Source: Tropicibacter sp. Alg240-R139 (GTDB lineage: Bacteria; Pseudomonadota; Alphaproteobacteria; Rhodobacterales; Rhodobacteraceae). From it: a stretch of 64,000 nucleotides of DNA. A model generated the notes under the pieces. That model was not told the DNA's origin. It saw only the letters and a list, made by a program, of their open reading frames with translations, and did no database searches. The position numbers and the translations under genes were made by a program. Within the stretch, counting starts at the first letter, position 1. Each line of letters starts with the position of its first letter. Below are positions 58,165 through 64,000 of this stretch, in pieces. The stretch is from contig NZ_UNRA01000001.1 in the NCBI RefSeq assembly GCF_900537075.1, positions 1,202,191-1,266,190 of the forward strand, in the 5' to 3' direction.

Positions 58165-58608
58165 ATGAAGTCACTGAAAAAACAACGTCGTATCCAAGTC
58201 ATAGTCTTGGCTGTCGTGGCCCTTGTGGTCGCGACCGGCCTGATTGGTTATGCCATGCGCGACGGCATCAACTTCTTCCGCTCTCCCAGTCAGATCGCGG
58301 CTGAACCACCGCAACCGACCGAAGTGTTTCGGATCGGTGGGTTGGTCGAAGAAGGCAGCTTGCAACGCGGGCTCGGTGAAGTTGTGCGCTTTTCCGTGAC
58401 GGATGGCGGGGCAACGATCCCAGTGGAGTTTTCAGGCGTTCTGCCCGATCTTTTCGCCGAAAATCAAGGTATGGTGGGTACTGGTTCTTATGTGAACGGT
58501 GTCTTCCAAGCTTCTGATATTTTGGCGAAACATGACGAAACGTATATGCCAAAAGAGGTCGTGGACGCTCTGAAGGAGCAGGGTGTATATCAGGGCGAAG
58601 ACAGCTGA
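58165..58608 (+). CDS. ccmE: Cytochrome c maturation heme chaperone CcmE
   Basis: Membrane-anchored periplasmic protein that takes heme from CcmC and passes it to CcmF. 147 residues with a signal anchor (VIVLAVVALVVATGLIGYAM), an OB-fold core (GGLVEEGSLQRGLGEVVRFSV) and the heme-binding His123 and Tyr127 in LAKHDETYMP. The 3' end carries a three-fold 10-base repeat that spans the stop codon. Between ccmE and ccmF lie the endolysin-holin genes. Confidence 0.96.
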   Translation: MKSLKKQRRIQVIVLAVVALVVATGLIGYAMRDGINFFRSPSQIAAEPPQPTEVFRIGGLVEEGSLQRGLGEVVRFSVTDGGATIPVEFSGVLPDLFAENQGMVGTGSYVNGVFQASDILAKHDETYMPKEVVDALKEQGVYQGEDS

Positions 58609-58626
58609 AGACAGCTGAAGACAGCT
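58597..58626. repeat. Three-copy tandem 10-base repeat across the ccmE stop
   Basis: GAAGACAGCT occurs three times in a row, perfectly. The first copy contains the end of ccmE and the stop TGA; the other copies lie downstream. Because each unit recreates GAC-AGC-TGA only in alternate frames, expansion or loss would leave the ccmE product unchanged. A repeat of this kind usually arises by slippage. Confidence 0.9.
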
Positions 58627-58667
58627 GTTGCAGCCAGTTTGCGGCACCCGAAATTGAAATTGAGAAA

Positions 58668-58701
58668 AAAGGGCGTTGCGCGGGCAGCGCCCTTTGGTTT
58701 T
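58668..58701 (+). terminator. Intrinsic terminator after ccmE
   Basis: AAAGGGCGTTGC and GCAGCGCCCTTT form a 12-pair stem (one G-T) with a four-base loop, followed by GGTTTT. It separates the argC-ccmE transcript from the endolysin-holin genes, so the lysis genes probably have their own promoter just before 58761. Confidence 0.75.
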
Positions 58702-58760
58702 GGCGGCTGTTAACGCGATTGTGGCCTGATCCTCGCCGTTTCTGGTGAAGGTTTGGGTTG

Positions 58761-59372
58761 ATGCAGACGGTACGACAGATTGCAGAAGACATCGTTGCCC
58801 GCGAGGGCGGCTATGTGAATGACCCCGATGATCCGGGCGGGGCGACGAAATTTGGTGTGACTATCCATACGATGCGCCGATTGGGCCTGGATTTGACAGG
58901 GGACGGGCGGATTTCTGTGGCGGATGTTAAAGCCCTGAGCCGCGATCAGGCGGTCGAGATATTTGCCGGTCACTACTTCGAACGTCCGCGGATCGACCGG
59001 TTGCCCGAGATTGTTCAGCCGTCGGTTTTTGACATGTACGTCAATGCCGGAGCAAACGCGGTTAAGATTCTTCAACAGTTGCTCAGGGACATGGGGTTCA
59101 ACGTGTCCGTCGACGGCGCACTGGGGCCTCAGACCGAAGGGGCGGCCGAGCAGGCGGCGGAGCGGGGCGCGGTGGCCTTTCGGGATGCGTATGGCATCGC
59201 ACGGCGGAACTACTATTTCCGGCTAGCTGATCGAAGGATTCAAAGCCGCAAGTACACGCGCACCCGACGCGGTGGCAAAGGCGGCTGGATCAAGCGGGCC
59301 GAAGAGTTCATTTCGCCCCGGTATCACCTGACGGATACAGAGTTTCAAGAAAGGGTCGCGGAATGGGGCTGA
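58761..59372 (+). CDS. Glycoside hydrolase 108 family endolysin, probable GTA lysis protein
   Basis: 203 residues. The GH108 catalytic region is at the N-terminus: REGGYVNDPDDPGGATKFGVT with the catalytic glutamate Glu15, then TGDGRISVADVKALSRDQAVEIF and a peptidoglycan-binding-3 type C-terminal part. Enzymes of this group cut peptidoglycan; the gene overlaps a holin gene by ten bases. In Rhodobacter the gene transfer agent is released by an endolysin-holin pair of this kind. No phage structural genes are near, so it is not a prophage fragment. Confidence 0.85.
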   Translation: MQTVRQIAEDIVAREGGYVNDPDDPGGATKFGVTIHTMRRLGLDLTGDGRISVADVKALSRDQAVEIFAGHYFERPRIDRLPEIVQPSVFDMYVNAGANAVKILQQLLRDMGFNVSVDGALGPQTEGAAEQAAERGAVAFRDAYGIARRNYYFRLADRRIQSRKYTRTRRGGKGGWIKRAEEFISPRYHLTDTEFQERVAEWG

Positions 59373-59947
59373 TTTCGGGAGTAGTCGAGTTTCTGTTTGG
59401 TGGCGGACGCAACGTCGTGCGCGAAACAGCCGAGGTGTTTCGTGAAAACGCGGAAGCGGGGGCGCAACGGGCGCAATCGGTGCAAACGCAGTCCATGACC
59501 CAGTTCGGGGCCGAATTTGCAGTGCCGCGTCGCGGCATGTTTGACCGTTTCATGGATGGGCTGAACCGTCTGCCGCGCCCCGCACTGGCACTTGGTACAT
59601 TGGGATTGTTTGTTTCGGCGATGGTGGACCCGTTGTGGTTTTCGGCTCGCATGCAAGGTATTGCGCTGGTGCCCGAGCCGCTGTGGTGGCTACTTGGCGT
59701 CATCGTGTCATTCTATTTTGGCGCGCGACATCAGACCAAGGTTCAGGATCTGCAACGTGACCTTGCTGATACAATGGCCCGTGCACCGCAGGTCATGGCC
59801 AACATCGTGGCTTTGGATCAGATGCGATCTGACGGCCCCGGCGTGGCAAATCCGACCAATGCCCCCCACACGATCGCCAAGGCCGTAACCCCGAGCGACA
59901 ATCCAGCGCTGGAGGATTGGAAGGCGCTGCAACGCAAATCTGACTAG
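59363..59947 (+). CDS. Holin family protein (GTA-type, three-membrane-segment family)
   Basis: 194 residues. Starts with a cytoplasmic-looking amphipathic region (MGLISGVVEFLFGGGRNVVRET), then membrane segments around PALALGTLGLFVSAMVDPLWF and PLWWLLGVIVSFYFGA, then a soluble tail. This matches the GTA_holin_3TM-like family, whose members open the inner membrane for an endolysin. The ATG overlaps the endolysin stop by ten bases, so the two are translated together. Followed by ccmF after 74 bases. Confidence 0.8.
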   Translation: MGLISGVVEFLFGGGRNVVRETAEVFRENAEAGAQRAQSVQTQSMTQFGAEFAVPRRGMFDRFMDGLNRLPRPALALGTLGLFVSAMVDPLWFSARMQGIALVPEPLWWLLGVIVSFYFGARHQTKVQDLQRDLADTMARAPQVMANIVALDQMRSDGPGVANPTNAPHTIAKAVTPSDNPALEDWKALQRKSD

Positions 59948-60021
59948 GCCGCGACACTATGCTCTGAGACCTCGCACAAAAGCGATTGGACCGCCACCTT
60001 TGGCAGTCTATACCGTTGGGC

Positions 60022-61986
60022 ATGATTACAGAGCTTGGTCACTTCGCCCTCATCCTGGCCTTCATGGTCGCAATCGTACAGATGATCGTGCCGCTGATCG
60101 GCGCGCAGAAACGCTGGCCTGGATGGATGGCCGTGGCAGAGCCTGCGGCTAATGTTCAGTTCCTGTTGACGGGGTTTGCCTTCGCTGCCCTGATGTGGGC
60201 CTTTATCACATCTGATTTTTCGCTGCGGTTGGTGGTGTTGAACAGCCACTCCGCCAAACCGATGCTCTACAAGATCAGCGGCACCTGGGGAAACCACGAG
60301 GGGTCGATGTTGCTGTGGGTGCTGATCGTTACGCTTTTCGGTGCTATGGCGGCCTGGTTCGGTGGCAGCCTGCCACCTGGTTTGCGCGCGCGGGTGCTGA
60401 GTGTGCAGTCGGCCATTGCGGTGGCGTTTTTTGCCTTCATTCTGTTCACATCCAACCCGTTTTTGCGCATGGCGGTGCCGCCCTTTGACGGGCAGGATTT
60501 GAACCCTCTGTTGCAAGACCCTGGTTTGGCGTTTCACCCTCCGTTTCTTTACCTGGGATACGTTGGTTTGAGCATGTCGTTCTCGTTCGCCGTGGCTGCG
60601 CTGATTGAGGGCCGTGTTGATGCCGCTTGGGGGCGTTGGGTGCGCCCATGGACGCTTGCAGCCTGGGTGTTTCTGACCATTGGTATCGCGCTTGGATCGT
60701 GGTGGGCGTACTATGAATTGGGTTGGGGCGGATTCTGGTTCTGGGATCCGGTGGAAAACGCGTCATTCATGCCCTGGCTGCTGGCCGCTGCTTTGCTGCA
60801 TTCCGCCATTGTCGTGGAAAAACGCGAAGCGTTGAAAAGCTGGACCATCCTATTGGCCATCTTGGCCTTTGGGTTCTCGCTTATCGGGACATTCATCGTG
60901 CGCTCGGGGCTTTTGACCTCGGTGCACGCATTTGCCAATGACCCCGAACGGGGGGTGTTCATCCTGATCATTCTGGCGGTCTTCACCGGCGGTGCTTTGA
61001 CGCTTTTTGCCGCTCGAGCACAAGAGATGGAAGCCAAGGGTGTCTTTGGCATCGTCAGCCGTGAAAGTGCCTTGTTGACCAACAATATCCTGCTGGCAGT
61101 CAGCTGTTTTGTGGTTTTCTTTGGTACGCTTTGGCCCATCATAGCCGAGATGTTCTTTGATCGTAAGCTGTCGGTGGGACCACCGTTTTTCAATGCCGCC
61201 TTCACACCCTTCATGGTGTTGTTGGGTCTGATCCTTCCCGTGGGCTCGATGCTGCCGTGGAAACGCGGGCGTTTGGGGAGAGCGGCCTGGTCTCTGCGCT
61301 ACGCCTTTGTTTTATCAGTGGCTTTGGCGCTTCTGGTCTGGACTATGCAGACCGGTCAAAGCGTTCTAGGACCGACAGGATTGTTCCTTGGCGCCTGGGT
61401 CGTCTCTGGTGCGGCCATGGACCTGTGGAGCCGTACCGGTCGTTCAGGTCGTTTGGGCCGATTGATGCGATTGCCACGCGCCGATTGGGGTAAAGCAACG
61501 GCGCATGCGGGTCTGGGCATCACCATCTTTGCCGTGGCAGGACTGACGGCATGGGAACAGGAAGATATCCGTGTTGTGCAATTCAACGAGCCGTTTGAGG
61601 TGGGTGAATACACATTGACACTCAAGAGGGTCGAGCGTGTGTCTGGGCCGAACTACATCTCGACCATGGGGTTTGTGCGCCTCGAAGAAGACGGGCACGA
61701 GATTGCCCTGCTGAGGCCTGAGAAACGGGATTACCCGGTGGCGCGCATGCCCACAACCGAGGCGGCGATCGACTATCGTTTGATGCGAGACGTCTATGTC
61801 GTGATCGGTGATCAACAGAATAATGGCGGCTGGACGGTGCGCACCTATATCAAACCGTTTGCCAACTGGATCTGGGGCGGATGTATCATGATGGCGCTTG
61901 GTGGCTTTATCAGCTTGTCGGATCGACGTTTCCGCGTGGCCGCCGGTGCTCGCAAGGCACCCGAAGGGGGAGTCCCTGCTGAATGA
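60022..61986 (+). CDS. ccmF: Heme lyase subunit CcmF
   Basis: 654-residue integral membrane protein that attaches heme to apocytochrome c with CcmH. The WWD heme-handling signature is LGSWWAYYELGWGGFWFWDPVENASFMPWL spread over about 30 residues; the conserved histidines flank it. A dozen or so membrane helices are visible. The ATG at 60022 gives the family length. Its stop overlaps ccmH by four bases. Confidence 0.96.
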   Translation: MITELGHFALILAFMVAIVQMIVPLIGAQKRWPGWMAVAEPAANVQFLLTGFAFAALMWAFITSDFSLRLVVLNSHSAKPMLYKISGTWGNHEGSMLLWVLIVTLFGAMAAWFGGSLPPGLRARVLSVQSAIAVAFFAFILFTSNPFLRMAVPPFDGQDLNPLLQDPGLAFHPPFLYLGYVGLSMSFSFAVAALIEGRVDAAWGRWVRPWTLAAWVFLTIGIALGSWWAYYELGWGGFWFWDPVENASFMPWLLAAALLHSAIVVEKREALKSWTILLAILAFGFSLIGTFIVRSGLLTSVHAFANDPERGVFILIILAVFTGGALTLFAARAQEMEAKGVFGIVSRESALLTNNILLAVSCFVVFFGTLWPIIAEMFFDRKLSVGPPFFNAAFTPFMVLLGLILPVGSMLPWKRGRLGRAAWSLRYAFVLSVALALLVWTMQTGQSVLGPTGLFLGAWVVSGAAMDLWSRTGRSGRLGRLMRLPRADWGKATAHAGLGITIFAVAGLTAWEQEDIRVVQFNEPFEVGEYTLTLKRVERVSGPNYISTMGFVRLEEDGHEIALLRPEKRDYPVARMPTTEAAIDYRLMRDVYVVIGDQQNNGGWTVRTYIKPFANWIWGGCIMMALGGFISLSDRRFRVAAGARKAPEGGVPAE

Positions 61987-62453
61987 CGCGCGTGCTTGTC
62001 CTTTGTGCTGCCTTGGTTGCCTTTCTGTTTGCACCGATTGCTGCATCGGCTGTGGAACCTGATGAGGTTCTGGATGATCCGGTGCTGGAGCAGCGCGCGC
62101 GCGATCTGAGCCAAGGGTTGCGCTGCCTAGTCTGCCGCAACGAGAGCATTGATGAAAGCAACGCCGATTTGGCGCGCGATCTGCGGTTGTTGGTGCGCGA
62201 ACGGCTTGTGGCGGGCGATAGCGACGAAGACGCAATAGACTTCATTGTTGCCCGCTATGGTGAATATGTACTGCTGAAACCCACTGTTACGGGGGCCAAT
62301 TGGCTGTTGTGGGCTGCAGGGCCGATCATGTTGTTGATCGCTGCAGGTGTTGGATTCATCTATCTGCGTGGGCGGTCACGGGCCGCACCCACGCCTGAAG
62401 AAAAGCTAAGCGACAGCGAAGTGGCGCGGTTGAAAGAAATTCTCGACGATTGA
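61983..62453 (+). CDS. ccmH: Cytochrome c-type biogenesis protein CcmH
   Basis: 156 residues. Signal peptide (LVLCAALVAFLFAPIAASA), then the thioreductase motif LRCLVCRNESIDESNADLA with CXXC, and a C-terminal membrane helix (LLWAAGPIMLLIAAGVGFIYL). It reduces the heme-binding cysteines of apocytochrome c in the periplasm. Overlaps ccmF by ATGA. The separate CcmI is not in the window. Confidence 0.95.
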   Translation: MTRVLVLCAALVAFLFAPIAASAVEPDEVLDDPVLEQRARDLSQGLRCLVCRNESIDESNADLARDLRLLVRERLVAGDSDEDAIDFIVARYGEYVLLKPTVTGANWLLWAAGPIMLLIAAGVGFIYLRGRSRAAPTPEEKLSDSEVARLKEILDD

Positions 62454-62528
62454 CGCGCCGTCCTCCTTTTCACACGGGCGCGCTTGGGTCAGGCTGTGCC
62501 AAAACCTGCACAAGTGAAGGCTATAGTC

Positions 62529-63305
62529 ATGGAATATCAAACCATCACGCTCGAAATCACTGACGGTCTGGCTGTTCTGACCCTCAATCGCCCTGAAAAG
62601 ATGAACTCGCTCACTACGCAGATGCGGGCCGAGATCACCTATGCCATGCGCGAGGCTGCCAAGACGGCGCGCGCCATCGTGTTGACCGGGGCTGGCGGGG
62701 CCTTTTGCACGGGGCAGGATCTGGGTGACGCTGGTTCATCTGGCAAGATCGACCTCGAACGGACATTGCGCGACGAATACAATCCGATGCTTGAGGCGGT
62801 GTATGACTGCCCGGTACCGACAATTGCTGCTGTCAATGGCCCGGCCGCGGGTGCTGGTGCAAACCTCGCGCTTTGCGCCGATGTCGTGATCGCTACTGAA
62901 AGTGCATACTTCTTGCAAGCGTTTTCCCGTATCGGACTTATGCCTGACGCCGGTGGAACCTGGTTCATGCCACGTCAGATGGGGATGGCCAAAGCAATGG
63001 GGGCGGCACTGTTTGCTGACAAGATCTCTGCCCGTCAGGCCGATGATTGGGGCATGATTTGGGAAGCTGTCTCGGACGATACTTTTGATGCCCATTGGCG
63101 CAAGCGTGCGGCGAGCTTGGCGACGGGGCCAACAGCGGCCTATGGCGCGATCAAGACTGCGATCCGGGGCACGTTTGATAACAACTTGACGGATCAGCTG
63201 AATCGCGAGGCGCATTTGCAAGGCGAATGCGGCCGGACACGCGATTTTCAGGAGGGTGTTGTGGCCTTTACCCAAAAACGACCGGCCGAGTTCGAAGGCC
63301 GCTGA
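62529..63305 (+). CDS. Enoyl-CoA hydratase/isomerase, PaaG-like
   Basis: 258 residues of the crotonase family. It resembles PaaG, the epoxyphenylacetyl-CoA isomerase: the oxyanion motif GAFCTGQDLGD, the middle AVNGPAAGAGANLALCADVVIAT and the specific LMPDAGGTWFMPR. The ATG at 62529 (MEYQTITLEITDG) is used. No other phenylacetate genes are present, so the exact substrate is not certain; other crotonase functions remain possible. A strong terminator follows. Confidence 0.85.
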   Translation: MEYQTITLEITDGLAVLTLNRPEKMNSLTTQMRAEITYAMREAAKTARAIVLTGAGGAFCTGQDLGDAGSSGKIDLERTLRDEYNPMLEAVYDCPVPTIAAVNGPAAGAGANLALCADVVIATESAYFLQAFSRIGLMPDAGGTWFMPRQMGMAKAMGAALFADKISARQADDWGMIWEAVSDDTFDAHWRKRAASLATGPTAAYGAIKTAIRGTFDNNLTDQLNREAHLQGECGRTRDFQEGVVAFTQKRPAEFEGR

Positions 63306-63312
63306 GGTCGGG

Positions 63313-63358
63313 CTGGGGCGCTGCCCCAGACCCCGGGATATTTTTGGCAAGAAGAATG
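63313..63358. repeat. Possible dispersed Rhodobacterales intergenic motif
   Basis: GCGCTGCCCCAGACCCCGGG followed by ATATTTTTGGCAAGAAGAATG. I recall near-identical strings after many genes in Rhodobacterales genomes. Only one copy was noticed in this window, so the claim rests on memory of other genomes rather than on repeats here. Confidence 0.4.
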
Positions 63359-63360
63359 AA

Positions 63361-63391
63361 GGGAGCGCCGCGTGACGCTCCCGTTTTTTTT
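63361..63391 (+). terminator. Intrinsic terminator after the PaaG-like gene
   Basis: GGGAGCG and CGCTCCC pair over seven bases around an eight-base loop and are followed by GTTTTTTTT. It ends two bases before the stop codon of the converging homocysteine methyltransferase gene. Confidence 0.85.
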
Positions 63392-63393
63392 GT

Positions 63394-64000
63394 TCAAGCG
63401 CGGCGGCGGCGGCGCGTGCGGCGTTCGGGTGCAGGCTCGTCACCTGTTCCATCGCTGGCCGACGTGAAAGGGCCGAGCGCTTCAGTGATTTGGTCCAGCG
63501 TGGGGCGGTCTCCACGCGGAGTCTCATCCAGAGCAGCGCGCATGGCGCGCAGATGATCGGGCATGGTACCACAGCAGCCGCCAATGACCTTTGCGCCCGA
63601 GTTGCGCGCCATCACAGCGTATTCACCCATCAGGTCCGGCGTGCCGTCATAGTGGATGTGACCGTCAACGTATTTCGGGATGCCGGCATTTCCCTTGGAG
63701 ATGATAGGACGTTCTGTGCCTTGTGCGGCAAAGCCCAAAACAGTGCGCAGGATGTCGGACGCGCCGGTGCCGCAATTGGCGCCAAACGCTAGCGGCGCGT
63801 TGGGTAGTTTTTCGACCAGTTGAACTAGATCAGCCGAGGTCACGCCCATCATGGTGCGGCCCGCTGTATCAAAGCTCATGGTGCCGGCCCAAGGCATGTC
63901 CGCCAGGGCAAAGGCTTCGGCAGCTGCGCGGTATTCTTCGGGGGCCGAGATCGTCTCGAGCCACAGAATGTCAACGCCGCCCTCTTTCAGACCCTCGGCC
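63394..64000 (-). CDS. Homocysteine S-methyltransferase domain protein, C-terminal part (split methionine synthase)
   Basis: About 201 C-terminal residues; the start lies beyond base 64000. The zinc-binding cysteines of the homocysteine methyltransferase fold are visible: one in FGANCGTGASDIL and the pair in VIGGCCGTMPDHLRAMR. It should pass the methyl group of methyl-B12 to homocysteine, as the homocysteine module of a MetH split into separate proteins. The tail is EPAPERRTRRRRRA, arginine-rich like the ASKHA protein at 13369. Betaine-homocysteine methyltransferase is an alternative reading. Confidence 0.85.
   Translation of the reverse strand, partial: AEGLKEGGVDILWLETISAPEEYRAAAEAFALADMPWAGTMSFDTAGRTMMGVTSADLVQLVEKLPNAPLAFGANCGTGASDILRTVLGFAAQGTERPIISKGNAGIPKYVDGHIHYDGTPDLMGEYAVMARNSGAKVIGGCCGTMPDHLRAMRAALDETPRGDRPTLDQITEALGPFTSASDGTGDEPAPERRTRRRRRA

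Noticed and set aside
58710-58713. TTAA (GTTAAC) before the endolysin as a CtrA site
   Set aside because: Only a half-site; the second TTAA at seven-base spacing is missing, so CtrA control cannot be claimed.
58761-59947. Endolysin-holin pair as remnant of a prophage
   Set aside because: No capsid, tail, terminase or integrase genes nearby, base composition like the neighbours, and the pair lies cleanly between ccm genes.

Overview
The window looks like a chromosomal segment of a marine alphaproteobacterium of the Rhodobacterales, Roseobacter group. The pointers are a zwf-pgl-pgi operon, a usg gene, a two-component-plus-activator type of B12 methionine synthase, an alphaproteobacterial LexA box at recA, a CtrA-type box at cckA, Rhodobacterales-style Hint and coiled-coil/ZapA genes, and a DmdB-like ligase. 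I cannot resolve the genus. It is mostly core genome: no insertion sequence, CRISPR array, rRNA operon or integrase is visible. One tRNA gene, tRNA-Gly(CCC), is present.

Layout. 1-5.1 kb: gyrA (its C-terminal end lies outside the window), usg, a Hint-domain protein and a radical SAM protein. 5.2-11.3 kb: zwf-pgl-pgi with a palindromic operator, a hotdog thioesterase and a DmdB-like acyl-CoA ligase. 11.3-16.2 kb: a MscS channel, tRNA-Gly, and a large [2Fe-2S]/ASKHA protein that probably reactivates B12 for methionine synthase. 16.3-28.6 kb: guaB, an RsmB-type RNA methyltransferase, cckA, a sulfotransferase, recA, alaS and small accessory genes. 28.8-35.3 kb: an alpha/beta hydrolase, mmsA with a divergent LysR gene, a CBS protein, coaD and a CHASE4 adenylate cyclase. 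35.3-44.6 kb: gap, a DUF808 protein, a beta-helix protein, a thioesterase, tkt, a coiled-coil/zapA pair, and bolA-orf-grxD. 44.7-51.6 kb: purL, an Omp85-like protein, a large MscS channel and a LysR regulator. 51.8-64 kb: indolepyruvate ferredoxin oxidoreductase, an acyltransferase, murI, argC, a cytochrome c maturation cluster (ccmE, ccmF, ccmH) interrupted by an endolysin-holin pair, a PaaG-like isomerase, and the C-terminal part of a homocysteine methyltransferase.

How the parts connect. Sugar metabolism genes (zwf-pgl-pgi, gap, tkt) are spread over the window. zwf and gap both carry TGTTAGCGCTAACA-like sites, which fits a shared LacI-family regulator of the CceR type. The GAPDH has Ala where the NAD-selecting Asp normally sits, as in NADP-linked gluconeogenic enzymes. 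cckA carries a full TTAA-N7-TTAA box, and the CckA-CtrA pathway controls gene transfer agent (GTA) production in relatives. The endolysin-holin pair inside the ccm cluster looks like the GTA lysis module. The ASKHA protein and the homocysteine methyltransferase lie about 48 kb apart, yet both end in an arginine-rich tail and probably serve the same split methionine synthase.

Limits. All calls rest on reading the sequence and on recalled family features; no database search was run. Start codons were often moved inside the longest open frame to match ribosome binding sites and family length.
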